Part shown: positions 1 to 9,320 of the stretch, in pieces
How positions within the stretch are numbered: position 1 is the stretch's first letter
Layout: each line of letters begins with the position of its first letter
NCBI GenBank assembly: GCA_964567755.1
Contig: CAZMNW010000034.1
Location: forward strand, 1 to 25,828
Source: DASRJW01 sp964567755
GTDB taxonomy: Bacteria > Krumholzibacteriota > Krumholzibacteriia > G020349025
DNA length: 25,828 nucleotides
Reading direction: 5' to 3'
Program-made: the position numbers and the translations under genes
The notes under the pieces: model-generated
What the model saw: the letters and a program-made list of their open reading frames with translations, nothing else
Databases searched by the model: none
What the model was told of the DNA's origin: nothing

Positions 1-47
1 GCCGCCGCCGGGAGCGTCGCAGACACGCCCTCGCTACGCCGTCGGCA

Positions 48-134
48 GGGGGGGAAAGGTCCTGAAAAACTTCAGCTCAAGGGGGGGAAAGGTCGTGAAA
101 ATCTCTGTCTGGAGGGGTCCGTAGCATCTGAAAA
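48..134. repeat. 33-bp tandem repeat, two good copies and one decayed copy
   Basis: Copy 1 starts at 48 and copy 2 at 81. Each opens with seven G, then AAAGGTC, one variable base and TGAAAA. The first 21 bases agree at 20 positions and the full 33 at about 25. A third, decayed unit begins at 114, keeping GGGG and a TGAAAA (129-134) in the same phase. The period is 11 codons. One plus frame is open from base 1 to a TGA at 136-138 and would read GGKGPEKLQLK followed by GGKGRENLCLE. That may be the end of a gene starting outside the window, or chance in noncoding DNA. I recognise no family. Confidence 0.6.
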
Positions 135-167
135 CTGACAGCTTACCACCCTCTGATCGCGACCGAC

Positions 168-905
168 ATGGGCGTGAGCTTGGCGGCCACGGATCAGGCG
201 GTCAACGTCAACCCGAACGTCAACGGTCTCGTGAGCTTCACCTTCGACCAAGGCGTCGGCTCTTCGACTTGGAACTTCGCTGGCGACACGTTTGCTCTGG
301 ACGGGGGATGCCCAGTGCTTCGGAACTACGATGCCTTGGGCAACACGGGGACTGCCGTGCGAACGCACCAATACAGCTATCCGACGGCGACGCAAGTCCA
401 AGGTGCGATCGTGATGAACCGAAACAATGATGGTGGATGGAACACGATCATGATGTCACACCCGTTCTTCGACATTCGGGACAACGCGGGGACGCCGGCG
501 GCCCAGGGTACCGCTCCGGAGCTCGTGTTGCTGAGCAAGGTGGTCTTCGGGTCGATTCCGGCGTCCTGTATTCAGGTACCGGTACCGGTCGGCACGCGGA
601 ACGAAGACGAGCCCGACGTTCCGCGTCAGACGTTCCTGCACCAGAACGTGCCGAATCCCTTCAACCCGACGACACAGATCCAGTTCGATCTGGCACACGG
701 CGGCCGTGTCGCGCTCAGGATCTACGATGTCGCCGGCCGCTTGGTCCGCACGCTCATCGACAAGGACATGGCGGCGGGTCGCGGCTACAAGGAAATCTGG
801 CACGGGCTGGACGACCAGAACCTGCGGGTCGCGAGCGGCATCTACTTCTACCGGCTCGACGCCGCGGGCGTGACCTTCACCAAGAAGATGGTGATCATGA
901 AGTGA
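168..905 (+). CDS. C-terminal part of a secreted protein with FlgD-like Ig sorting domain
   Basis: The 245-residue product ends in a typical FlgD-like/Por-type C-terminal domain (about residues 153-245). It has the entry motif QNVPNPFNPTTQIQFDL at 159-175, then VALRIYDVAGRLVRTL, a WHGLDD strand and the final GIYFYRL...TKKMVIMK. In known families this domain follows a large extracellular region and directs secretion or surface attachment. Residues 1-150 are Gly/Asn/Thr-rich and extracellular-looking, but no catalytic motif is visible. The oddity is the N-terminus: there is no signal peptide and no Shine-Dalgarno before the ATG at 168, and the frame is open only back to a TGA at 129-131. The piece is therefore probably a truncated or frameshifted remnant of a longer gene, or lies at an assembly joint. 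It converges on the helicase gene with a 28-bp gap. Confidence 0.7.
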   Translation: MGVSLAATDQAVNVNPNVNGLVSFTFDQGVGSSTWNFAGDTFALDGGCPVLRNYDALGNTGTAVRTHQYSYPTATQVQGAIVMNRNNDGGWNTIMMSHPFFDIRDNAGTPAAQGTAPELVLLSKVVFGSIPASCIQVPVPVGTRNEDEPDVPRQTFLHQNVPNPFNPTTQIQFDLAHGGRVALRIYDVAGRLVRTLIDKDMAAGRGYKEIWHGLDDQNLRVASGIYFYRLDAAGVTFTKKMVIMK

Positions 906-933
906 ACATCTGCATGACGCGCGGGGACGAGGC

Positions 934-3189
934 TCAGCGCACGGGCACGAGCTGCGCGTAGCGGGCCACGAACTTCTTCACCGTGTGGCGGCCGAAGACG
1001 ACTTTGACCTTCATCATCTCGCCCTTGCCTTCGATGGCTTGGACGACACCCTCGCCGAAGCGTGCATGGCGCACGCGCAGACCCGTGACCAGATGCACTT
1101 CTTCCTGCGAAAAGTCCGTTTCGTAACCCACCGGGCTCGTCGCCGCCGCGGCTGGCGCTGCTTCCAGCTCGGGCTGCAGACGTTGGTCACGCCAGAAGCT
1201 GTCCGGATTGCCCTCGGCATAGCTGCGCCACGACGGCTGCTGCGGCGCCCATCGCGCCCGCCGGGTCGCGGGCGCCGGCGCTTCGACCACTTCGACGCAA
1301 TGCTCCGGGATCTCACCGAGGAATCGCGACGCCATCATCGGCTCGAAGTCGCCGAAGCGACGGCGATGATGCGCATGGAATAGATGCAGACTGTCCCGGG
1401 CGCGCGTGATCCCGACGTAAAAGAGTCGCCGTTCCTCCTCGAGACTGGCTTTCTCGGCCAAGTTCGACGCATGCGGCAGCAGGCGCTCTTCGATGCCGGT
1501 AATGCAGACCACCGGAAACTCGAGTCCCTTGGCCGAATGCAATGTCATGAGCGTCACGCGGTCGCCAGATTCTTGCAACGAGTCCACGTCGGTGAGCAGC
1601 GAGATCTCTTCGAGGAAGGCTCTCAGGCTCGGATCGTCCGATTCGTCCTTGAAGGTCTGTGCCGCCGACACCAGCTCCTCGACGTTCTCGCGCCGTGCTT
1701 CGTACGTGCCGGGATCGCTCTGGCGCAGATACGCCAGGTAGTTCGTGGCTTCCAGCACCGCGCTCACGACCGCGACGCACGTGTCGCCGGCGGCGATCAG
1801 GCGCAAGTCCGCGACCAGACGAGTGAAGTCGGCGAGGCGTTTCACCGCACTCGGCGCCAGCCCCAGCTCGTGGGCGCGCTCCACCGCCACCCCGAGGGCA
1901 ATGTCGTGTTCGCTCGCGTAGGTCTGCAGCCGCTCGATCGTCGTGTCGCCGATGCCACGCCGCGGCACGTTGATGACCCGCAACAGCGCCACGGCGTCCG
2001 CCGGATTGTCGAGGATCTTGAGATACCCGACCACGTCACGCACTTCGCGGCGCTCGTAAAAGCGTGTGCCGCCGACGATCTGATACGGGATGTTGACGCG
2101 TCGCAAAGCATCTTCGAGCGCCCGCGACTGCGCATTGGTGCGATAGAGCAGTGCGATCTCGCCACGCCGGCGCCCCTCGCCCGTGAGGCGCTGCACCAGA
2201 TCCACGACGCGTGTCCCCTCTTCTTCCTCGTCGGCGCATCCCCAGATCTTGAGCAGCTCGCCGCCTTCGCGAGTCGTCCACAAGTTCTTGCCGCGGCGGC
2301 CTTGATTGTGCGCAATGAGGCCGTTCGCCGCGTTGAGAATGCTGGAGGTGGACCGATAGTTCTGCTCGAGCCGGATGATCTGCGTCGCGGCGAAACGCTG
2401 ATCGAAGCCGAGGATGTTCTCGATGCGCGCCCCCCGCCAACCATAGATCGACTGATCGTCGTCGCCGACCACCAAGAGATTGCCGTGTTTCCCGGAGAGC
2501 AGCTCGATGAACCGCATCTGGATGCGATTGGTGTCCTGAAACTCGTCGACAAGCACGTACAGGAAACGCCCGGCATAGCGTTCCAACGCTTCGGGTTCGG
2601 ATTCGAACAGCTGCACCGGGCGAACGATGAGATCGTCGAAATCGAAGGCGTTGTTGCGACGCAGCGCCTTGTCGTATTCGACATAGACTGTCGCGATCAC
2701 GCGTTCGACGGCATCCCCCGCCGCCTGCGCGGCTCCTTGCGGCCCCAACCCCTCGTTCTTCCACTGGCTGATGCGCTGGCGCACCTCGGTGGGGCTCACT
2801 TGTCGCGGCACGGCACGTCCGCCGAGCTTCTCCTTGACCACGGCCTCGCTGTCGCCGGTATCGTAGATGACGAAGTTCCTCTCCCAGCCCAGCCGCTCGG
2901 CCTCACGACGCAGGATGCGCACGCCAGTGGCGTGAAATGTCCCCAGCCAACAATCGAGCGCCTGCTCCCCCAACAGCTTCTGCACGCGCTCGCGCATCTC
3001 GCGCGCCGCTTTGTTGGTGAAGGTGAACGCCAGGATGCGATACGCGGGCACCCGTCTTTCGCGAATCAAGTGCGCGATGCGTGTCGTCAACACGCGCGTC
3101 TTGCCGCTGCCGGCCCCTGCCAGCACCAGCAACGGCCCCTCCCCCGCGGTGACGGCTCGATGCTGCTCGGCGTTCAACTGTTCGAGCAT
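934..3189 (-). CDS. pcrA: ATP-dependent DNA helicase, PcrA/UvrD family (superfamily 1A)
   Basis: The 751-residue product is a 3'-5' DNA helicase of the kind acting in nucleotide-excision and mismatch repair and in clearing recombinase or stalled forks. All SF1A motifs are visible: the N-terminal LNAEQHRAV Q-motif; Walker A AGAGSGKT (24-31); AFTFTNKAAREM (54-65); motif II DEFQDTN (215-221); motif III GDDDQSIYGWRGA (242-254); motif IV LEQNYRS (274-280); motif V TLHSAKGLEF (549-558); and motif VI YVGITRARDS (591-600). After a variable linker the last 50 residues (LRVRHARFGEGVV...) form the small C-terminal domain typical of PcrA. Length is normal for the family. The start at 3189 is supported by AAGGAG about 13 bases upstream. 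It lies 160 bp downstream of tamB on the same strand and may be transcribed from its own promoter or by read-through. It is a housekeeping gene with no direct link to the envelope genes. Confidence 0.96.
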   Translation of the reverse strand: MLEQLNAEQHRAVTAGEGPLLVLAGAGSGKTRVLTTRIAHLIRERRVPAYRILAFTFTNKAAREMRERVQKLLGEQALDCWLGTFHATGVRILRREAERLGWERNFVIYDTGDSEAVVKEKLGGRAVPRQVSPTEVRQRISQWKNEGLGPQGAAQAAGDAVERVIATVYVEYDKALRRNNAFDFDDLIVRPVQLFESEPEALERYAGRFLYVLVDEFQDTNRIQMRFIELLSGKHGNLLVVGDDDQSIYGWRGARIENILGFDQRFAATQIIRLEQNYRSTSSILNAANGLIAHNQGRRGKNLWTTREGGELLKIWGCADEEEEGTRVVDLVQRLTGEGRRRGEIALLYRTNAQSRALEDALRRVNIPYQIVGGTRFYERREVRDVVGYLKILDNPADAVALLRVINVPRRGIGDTTIERLQTYASEHDIALGVAVERAHELGLAPSAVKRLADFTRLVADLRLIAAGDTCVAVVSAVLEATNYLAYLRQSDPGTYEARRENVEELVSAAQTFKDESDDPSLRAFLEEISLLTDVDSLQESGDRVTLMTLHSAKGLEFPVVCITGIEERLLPHASNLAEKASLEEERRLFYVGITRARDSLHLFHAHHRRRFGDFEPMMASRFLGEIPEHCVEVVEAPAPATRRARWAPQQPSWRSYAEGNPDSFWRDQRLQPELEAAPAAAATSPVGYETDFSQEEVHLVTGLRVRHARFGEGVVQAIEGKGEMMKVKVVFGRHTVKKFVARYAQLVPVR

Positions 3190-3326
3190 GGGAGGGGGCC
3201 TCTCCTTGGGGACCTCGGCACGTCGTGGGATGGAAGCCGCGGCTCATCCTGGAATGGAACGGACTGCATCGCTCCGGACCCGCGCATCATTCCACATTCC
3301 GGACTTCTTGTCACGGTCCCGATCGC

Positions 3327-3350
3327 AGCGCGCGGTGGCGAACGCGCGCT
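3327..3350 (-). terminator. Hairpin at the tamB stop codon, possible terminator
   Basis: A perfect 8-bp stem (AGCGCGCG / CGCGCGCT) with an 8-base loop lies directly after the tamB TGA, sharing one base with it. It is GC-rich and well placed, but no run of U follows. It could be a weak or factor-dependent terminator, or an mRNA 3'-end stabiliser, between tamB and pcrA. Confidence 0.3.
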
Positions 3351-6300
3351 CAATACTCGTGGCGGAACTTGACGTCGACGTTGAAGGCGTTCTGTGCGGC
3401 GTCGGAGAGGAACTCGGGGCTCGGAATGTAGCGAATCTCCCAGCTGGAAGCCAGCAGCAGGCCCCGCAGCACGTCGTACTCGACCGCGACGCGCTGGTTG
3501 AGGTCGCTCTGATTGAGGCCACGCGTGTAGGTGACGAAGACGCGGTCGGAGACCGCCCACCCGGCCGAAACGTTGTAGGCGCTGATGAGCGGCGCCTGCT
3601 GCCCTTCGGCAACCGGCTCGCGCGAGCTCGCCGGATCGATCGTGATCGAGTCCAGGTAGCCGAGGTCGGTGAATACGTTCTCGACCACCGTCGTCGCGAC
3701 GTTGGCCGGATCGTTGCTGATGTCCGCCATGAGGATCTGCTGCAGCTCATCCGAAGTGCCGCGCGTGTCCGAAGTGAACACCAACTGCGGCTCGCTCGGA
3801 GTGCCGCGGAGATTGATGTAGATGCGCTCGTTCACGCGTCCGCGCCGCGCTTCGATGTCGAGCTCCGGCTCCCATCCCGGGTTGCGACTGAAGTCGAGTT
3901 CGCCGCGCGTGATCTCGAACTTCTCGAGATACGCCGAGTAGTGCCCGCGCTTGGTCGTGGCGCGGCCGGTCACGTCCAACCCGGCGGTATTGCGCACCAG
4001 TTGCACATTCCCCGTGAGCTCCGCATCCGCGTTCGAGTTGCGCACCCACACCCGTGCCGGCGCCTCGATGGCGACCTCGGCGAGCCAATCGGGCCTGTCG
4101 GTCGGCGCCAACAGGTCGCCCGACTCCTCCGTTCCCGCGGTGAATTCGCGCGTGATCTCGGCTTCGTGCACCCGGATCGTGCCCTTGAACTCGGGCACGG
4201 GTTGCGTCCCCGCGACCAGTTGCACCGCCTGCACCTGCAGGTGACCACCGAGAATCGCGGTGATGTCGGGGACGCTGTAGATGGGAACCCGGTCGGCGTC
4301 GAAGGCGAGGCTGTAATCGGCTACCGCGAGCCCCGCGAAGCGCACCCGGCCGCTGCCGCGCACCCAACCTTCGGGCCCGGTGCGCCCGCGGATCTCGGAC
4401 AGTTCGAGCGTATCCTCCCCGAACGTGCCCTTGGCGTCCACGTCGTAAAAGACCTCTTCGAGATCGGCCAGTGTGAAGCCGGCGCCCGTGACCTGCAAGG
4501 ATCCACGCAGCTTCGGGGCTGCCAGCGATCCTCCCACGGACAGCTGTGCCTCCACCGTCCCCGGCGGCACGCCCTGTGGCGCCAGCTCGAACAGCGAGAT
4601 GAAACGCGGCACGACGGCGAACGAGCTACGCTCGAGCGTCAACTGTGCCTCGACCTCCTGCTCGCGCTGCAGTGTGACGCCGTGCAGCAAATGCAACTCG
4701 AGCGGGAGAGTGCCTTCGGCTTGCAACCGGGCGCCCGCCGCCTCGACCAGCAACCGCGGCACGCGCAGGCGCCCACTGGCGTACTGCGCCTCGAAGCGCA
4801 GCGAGTCGATGTCCACCCCGCGCGCCATGTGCACACGTCGGGCTTGCCCGCTCGTGCCAAGACGCGGCTCGACGATCGAACCTCCGACTTCGATTCGCGC
4901 CGTCACCCGCGCATCCCACGGCGCCGGCGCCTGGATGCCGCGCACGCCGCGCCAGAAAGGCTCGAGCGCCAGGTCCTCTACCTCGATTTCGGCCTCCAGG
5001 TCGGCACGCGTGAGATCTTGTGACGCCGTCCTTGCCGAATTCCCACGCAGCCAGCGCCCGAACGAGGGCAACGCCGCGATCCGCCCGCTGGCGTTCAGAC
5101 GCCCAAGACTGGAGTGCACGCTGCCGTCACGCAACGAGGTGCCGAAGGCATCGCTTTGCAGGTCCACTTTGACGCTGTCGATCTCCAGCGCGTTCCAGCG
5201 CCCAGCACGCACGAGCAGGCGCGAGTCCACCTGGGTCGCGTCGATCGGCCCATGCAGTTCGATCCAACCCGTGCCGGTGCCCGCCAGCGGCTGGCGCACC
5301 GACGCCAGACGCGCCAAGAAACCGAGATCGAAGTCGCGGATCTCCGTGCGCAGGTCGACGCGCGTCGATGCGAGGTCGAGGACGCCGTCGATTCGCGCCC
5401 GGCCGCTGCGTGTCGTAAACCGCAACGAATCGACACGTGCCGCACGATTCCGCCACCAGATGGATGCCGGCTCTTCGACGCGGAATTCCTGGCCGCCGAT
5501 CTGCACCAACGCGGTGTGCAACGACACGAGCTGGGTCGGGGTGGGATCGCCATTCCAATCCCGTGGCCGCGTCCGCAGCGAGGCGGACACGGCGATGACC
5601 GTGTCCGCAGCCGCGACTTCGGCACGTTGCAAGTGCAACGTCTCACCGTCGTACACCATGGTGCCGGTGAAGCGACCCAATCTCCTGCCTCGCAACGCCA
5701 GGCCTTCGCCACGCACGTCGAGCGCTAGATCGGGCCGCGGCAGCAATCGGACCGCCTGCAGTTCGACCTCCCCCTCTGCGGCGGTCAGGTCGCCGTATCG
5801 GAACGACGCGAACTCTCCCGAGGCAGTGCCGCCCAGGCTGTCGAGTGCGCCCTCCAAGCGCCCCATCATGCTCGCCTCACCGTGGAGATCGGCAAGACCC
5901 AGCGGTTGCATGAAGGGCGCGATGTCCCGTGCATCCAGCTCCCAGTCGAGCGTGAGAACCCCCGCACGCAACCAACCTGTCCCGCGCGCCGTGCCGCTGC
6001 TCGTTTCCGCGCGCAGGTCATCGAGAGCCACGCTCTGTCCCCGCACCCCGACGCGACCGCCCGCGCGCACCAGGGCGCATCCCGCGATGTCGCTCGGTGC
6101 GAGCGCCACTTGCAACACGAGGGTGTCGCTGGCGCTCTGGCGCGCGAATTCCACCGTGCCGCGCAACCGGCTCGCGGGCAGATCGGCTCTCCAGCTGCGC
6201 AAGTCGAAATCCTGCAGTGCGACACGCCCGCGCAATCCCCCGCCCCTCTGCTCGAGTGCGAGATCGAATGCGCTGCCCTGCAAGGTGCCGCGGGCGCGGC

Positions 6301-7213
6301 GCAGGATGAATTCCTTCGGCGTCCAGGACAAATCCACGCTGACGCTGTCGAAGTCATGCGCTTCGAATCGTCCCGACCATGTGCCGCTCATGCTGAGTGC
6401 ATCCCGGCGCCACAAGAACGTGACGGGTCCTTCGACGTTTCCATCGACCGGGAGCTCTACCCACGCGGCCAGATCGTCGAGCGCCAAGGGGTGGGCTTGG
6501 CCGGTGAGTCGGAGCTCGCGCTCTGCGTAAGACCCGCGCACTTCGACCTGCGAGCGCATCGTTTGCAAGCGCACGTCCTCGAAGCGCACGCCGTCCTTGC
6601 CGAGAACGAATGCGCCCGAGCCTGCCCTGAGCTGCACGTTCTGCTGGGGCAAGCGCGCCGCGATCCGGTCGACATGCGCCCGCGCCTCGCCATCTTCGAG
6701 CACGAGTGCGAAGCGCGTGTGCAGCGAATCGACGTACAGTGTGCGTGCAGAGTCGAGCGCCACCTCGACCTCTCCCCCGACGATTTCCACCGCGCCGAGA
6801 TGCAACGGCGGCGAGGGTGCCTGTGTCGCGCGTGGGCTGGATGGCTTCCACGCCAGATCCTCCAGGGTCAGTTGGACCCGCGGTTCCTCGACACGCAGGC
6901 GTTGCACATATACACGTCCGCGCAGGAAGCTGCGGATGTCGAGACGCAGCGCCAGCGCGCGGACGCGCGCCACCTCCGCGCCGCCTGGGCGATCCCGGCG
7001 CACGCGCAGACCTTCCACGAGCATCTCGCCGAGCGGGTTGCCGCGAACGCGATCGATCTCCAAGCGGTAGCCGTGCTCCTGCAGCAGATTGCGCGTGAAA
7101 GCCCCGCCGATTTGATTCGGGACAATCGGCGTCCACCGCAGCAGGTACCACAGTGTCCCGGGCACCACCAGCGCCGCGACAGCCAGGACCGCGTGTTTAC
7201 GCCCGAGCCGCAT
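3350..7213 (-). CDS. tamB: TamB-like inner-membrane-anchored translocation/lipid-transfer protein (DUF490)
   Basis: The 1287-residue product is close to the length of E. coli TamB. An N-terminal signal anchor (hydrophobic stretch HAVLAVAALVVPGTLWYLL after a short basic start) holds it in the inner membrane. A long repetitive beta region of AsmA/TamB type crosses the periplasm. The C-terminal DUF490 domain (roughly from residue 930) contains the recognisable GHYSAYLEKFEITRGELDFS stretch near residue 1100. The protein ends in an aromatic residue (KFRHEY). TamB-family proteins work with TamA-type barrels in outer-membrane protein insertion or phospholipid transport. The start is ATG at 7213 with AGGGGAG about seven bases upstream; a TTG just before it at 7216 is less likely. 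The gene follows the barrel gene by about 20 bp, so the pair is almost certainly one operon and one complex. Confidence 0.93.
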   Translation of the reverse strand: MRLGRKHAVLAVAALVVPGTLWYLLRWTPIVPNQIGGAFTRNLLQEHGYRLEIDRVRGNPLGEMLVEGLRVRRDRPGGAEVARVRALALRLDIRSFLRGRVYVQRLRVEEPRVQLTLEDLAWKPSSPRATQAPSPPLHLGAVEIVGGEVEVALDSARTLYVDSLHTRFALVLEDGEARAHVDRIAARLPQQNVQLRAGSGAFVLGKDGVRFEDVRLQTMRSQVEVRGSYAERELRLTGQAHPLALDDLAAWVELPVDGNVEGPVTFLWRRDALSMSGTWSGRFEAHDFDSVSVDLSWTPKEFILRRARGTLQGSAFDLALEQRGGGLRGRVALQDFDLRSWRADLPASRLRGTVEFARQSASDTLVLQVALAPSDIAGCALVRAGGRVGVRGQSVALDDLRAETSSGTARGTGWLRAGVLTLDWELDARDIAPFMQPLGLADLHGEASMMGRLEGALDSLGGTASGEFASFRYGDLTAAEGEVELQAVRLLPRPDLALDVRGEGLALRGRRLGRFTGTMVYDGETLHLQRAEVAAADTVIAVSASLRTRPRDWNGDPTPTQLVSLHTALVQIGGQEFRVEEPASIWWRNRAARVDSLRFTTRSGRARIDGVLDLASTRVDLRTEIRDFDLGFLARLASVRQPLAGTGTGWIELHGPIDATQVDSRLLVRAGRWNALEIDSVKVDLQSDAFGTSLRDGSVHSSLGRLNASGRIAALPSFGRWLRGNSARTASQDLTRADLEAEIEVEDLALEPFWRGVRGIQAPAPWDARVTARIEVGGSIVEPRLGTSGQARRVHMARGVDIDSLRFEAQYASGRLRVPRLLVEAAGARLQAEGTLPLELHLLHGVTLQREQEVEAQLTLERSSFAVVPRFISLFELAPQGVPPGTVEAQLSVGGSLAAPKLRGSLQVTGAGFTLADLEEVFYDVDAKGTFGEDTLELSEIRGRTGPEGWVRGSGRVRFAGLAVADYSLAFDADRVPIYSVPDITAILGGHLQVQAVQLVAGTQPVPEFKGTIRVHEAEITREFTAGTEESGDLLAPTDRPDWLAEVAIEAPARVWVRNSNADAELTGNVQLVRNTAGLDVTGRATTKRGHYSAYLEKFEITRGELDFSRNPGWEPELDIEARRGRVNERIYINLRGTPSEPQLVFTSDTRGTSDELQQILMADISNDPANVATTVVENVFTDLGYLDSITIDPASSREPVAEGQQAPLISAYNVSAGWAVSDRVFVTYTRGLNQSDLNQRVAVEYDVLRGLLLASSWEIRYIPSPEFLSDAAQNAFNVDVKFRHEY

Positions 7214-7234
7214 CAACGCTCCCCTCTCCTCGCT

Positions 7235-9205
7235 TCAGAATGCATGACCGATTCCCAGATGCACGACACGCCGTCCGCTGCGCTTGAGCGGGAAGCCGAG
7301 ATCGACCCGAATCGGGCCGAACGGAGTTCCGTAACGCAACCCGACGCCATAGCTGTAGCGCATGTCGGCCGGGCCCGTGTAGGGCGCATCGAAGCGCACA
7401 CCGAATGGGGCGCTCTTCATCTCCTCCACGTCCCTCCAGACGTTGCCGCTGTCCAGGAACACGACGGCCCCGAGATTGAGCATGCCGAGCAGCGGCAGGG
7501 GTGCGCGTGCTTCGACGTTCCCCAAGAGGAGCACCGTTCCCGCATGCACCTGGAAGGTGTCGACGACGGCCGCCTCGCCGGGATCGGTGACGGTGGTGAC
7601 CGTGAGACGCGGGCCGAGCGAATTGTTGTCGAAGCCGCGCACGGTGGTATTGCCACCGGCTTGGAACAGGAACTCGAAGGGCACGCCATTGACGCCGATA
7701 TCCGCCGCCGAGGCCTCGCGGCTGGGGCCGAAGGCCTCCACCCAACCCATCCGCAAGCCCAATGCCAGGGTCACCGGCCCGAGGCGTTCGTAGCGCGAGT
7801 AGGTTCCGGTGACGCGGTTGAAATGATTGTCGCCGCCGAAACCCGCGCGCTGCAACGACAGCGAGCGCACGTCGCCCTGGCGCGGGTTGAAGAGGTTGTC
7901 GCTGCTGTTGCGCGCGATGCCGAATGTGAGCGCCCGCGTTTCGAGCAGGTCATCGGATTCCTCTTCCAGGGTGGTGGTGGTGAACGACGCGAAAGGGCCG
8001 AACGACAACTGGGTGAAACGCCCGGATCGCCAGAAGGCGGGGACGTCGACTCGCGTGCGGTTGAGCTCGACATCGTCGCTGCGGCGATCGATGGAGTACG
8101 CCACCTGCGGCACCAGCCGTACGTGCGAGCCGAAGAGGTAACGGTTCACGTAGCGCATGCGTTGCTCGACGTAGTAGTTGTCTCCGCCCTGCTCGAGGTC
8201 GTATGACACCGTGCTCTGCCACTCGAGCCCGTGGCCCCGCCCCCACAGGTTGCGCAAGCCGAACCGGCCCGTGGCGTGCACCTCGTAGTTGTTGCGCCTC
8301 CCCACCCCCACCGAGCCTTCGACGAAGGTCATCTTGCGCTCTTCCACGCGCACGGCGATGTCGACGGTACGCTCGACAACGTCGAGGCTTTCCTCGCGGA
8401 TGGTGACCCGGCGAAAAAGAACCGTGCTGTAGAGGTTCTGTTCGCTTTCCTGCACGCGCTTGAAGTCGTAGACCTCACCGGCTTTGAACGCGAGCTCGCG
8501 ATGGATGACCGCGGTGCCCGTTTGTTTGTTGCCGCCTATGTGCACGGCGCGAATGCGAAACTGGGGGCCCGGCTCGAGCTTGAACACCAAGACGGCCTCG
8601 GTGGAATCCGGCGCCAGGATGGTGCTGTCACCGACCGCCACCCCGAGGTAGCCACGGGAGAGATAAGCGATGCGCAGCGCTCGCGTCAGGTGACCGCGGT
8701 GCGTGGCGCCGAAGGGATACGGTTGACCGGGAACGATCGGCGTGGCGTTGCGCAACTCGTCGAGGCTCAACACCTGTTGCGGGGTGTAGCGCACCTCACG
8801 CAGTAGCGTGCGCGGACCCTCGCGCACGCCCACCACCACAGCCACCTTGGCCGGCTGACGTTGCGACAGCGCGATGATGGAGTCGAGCCGCACTGTGACG
8901 CCCCCGAACCCGTGCCGGCGATAGAATGCCTCGACGCGCCGCATTTCCTTCGGGAAGACGTTGCGCCGGTAGCGTGGGCGGGAGCGCAATGGACGTAGCA
9001 GGCTCGGGAACTCGAGCAGCATCTGTTCTTGCAGCGTTCGATCTTCGAACGCCACGTTGCCAACGAACTCGATACGCTGAATCCGGGGCTCGAGCTCGAA
9101 CCCCTGGGCGCGCGTCGCGGCCGAAGGCACGCTTCCGAGCATCCACGCGAGCAGGAGAACCGCCCGGCATCCTGCATGACCCAACCACCCGCGGGGATGC
9201 GGCAA
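7235..9205 (-). CDS. tamA: Outer-membrane BamA/TamA-family (Omp85) protein, TamA-like
   Basis: The 656-residue product starts with a signal peptide (CRAVLLLAWMLGSVPSAATRAQG). POTRA-type segments follow at about 40-115, 117-205 and 215-300; IQRIEFVGNVAFED and IRAVHIGGNKQTG are typical POTRA openings. A 16-strand-type barrel fills the rest. The Omp85 signature VRGFDNNSLGP is near residue 520, and the protein ends in phenylalanine (GIGHAF), as outer-membrane barrels do. Three POTRA domains and the adjacent tamB favour TamA over BamA, which usually has five; a divergent BamA cannot be excluded. The start is a TTG at 9205 preceded by GAGAGGGG about 10 bases upstream; no ATG fits the signal peptide. 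The gene is divergent from the small lipoprotein gene at 9321, with 115 bp between them that must hold both promoters. Confidence 0.9.
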   Translation of the reverse strand: MPHPRGWLGHAGCRAVLLLAWMLGSVPSAATRAQGFELEPRIQRIEFVGNVAFEDRTLQEQMLLEFPSLLRPLRSRPRYRRNVFPKEMRRVEAFYRRHGFGGVTVRLDSIIALSQRQPAKVAVVVGVREGPRTLLREVRYTPQQVLSLDELRNATPIVPGQPYPFGATHRGHLTRALRIAYLSRGYLGVAVGDSTILAPDSTEAVLVFKLEPGPQFRIRAVHIGGNKQTGTAVIHRELAFKAGEVYDFKRVQESEQNLYSTVLFRRVTIREESLDVVERTVDIAVRVEERKMTFVEGSVGVGRRNNYEVHATGRFGLRNLWGRGHGLEWQSTVSYDLEQGGDNYYVEQRMRYVNRYLFGSHVRLVPQVAYSIDRRSDDVELNRTRVDVPAFWRSGRFTQLSFGPFASFTTTTLEEESDDLLETRALTFGIARNSSDNLFNPRQGDVRSLSLQRAGFGGDNHFNRVTGTYSRYERLGPVTLALGLRMGWVEAFGPSREASAADIGVNGVPFEFLFQAGGNTTVRGFDNNSLGPRLTVTTVTDPGEAAVVDTFQVHAGTVLLLGNVEARAPLPLLGMLNLGAVVFLDSGNVWRDVEEMKSAPFGVRFDAPYTGPADMRYSYGVGLRYGTPFGPIRVDLGFPLKRSGRRVVHLGIGHAF

Positions 9206-9320
9206 CGGCGTGCACCCCTCTCACACAGAATTTCCCCCACAGGAGCCCCGTCTGCGTACACTAGGCCAAGCCGTAAGGTGCCGCAAGCGTGAAGCAGCCT
9301 GCAGAGAAAGTGGCAACCCA

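Noticed and set aside
1384..3372. Long plus-strand open frame of 662 codons opposite the helicase gene
   Set aside because: It is exactly antisense to all conserved helicase motifs. Long antisense frames are expected in high-GC coding DNA; no ribosome site or domain is seen.
5882..8206. Plus-strand frame of 774 codons opposite tamB and the barrel gene
   Set aside because: It spans the junction of two convincing minus-strand genes and has low-complexity Arg/Ala/Glu/His composition typical of shadow frames.
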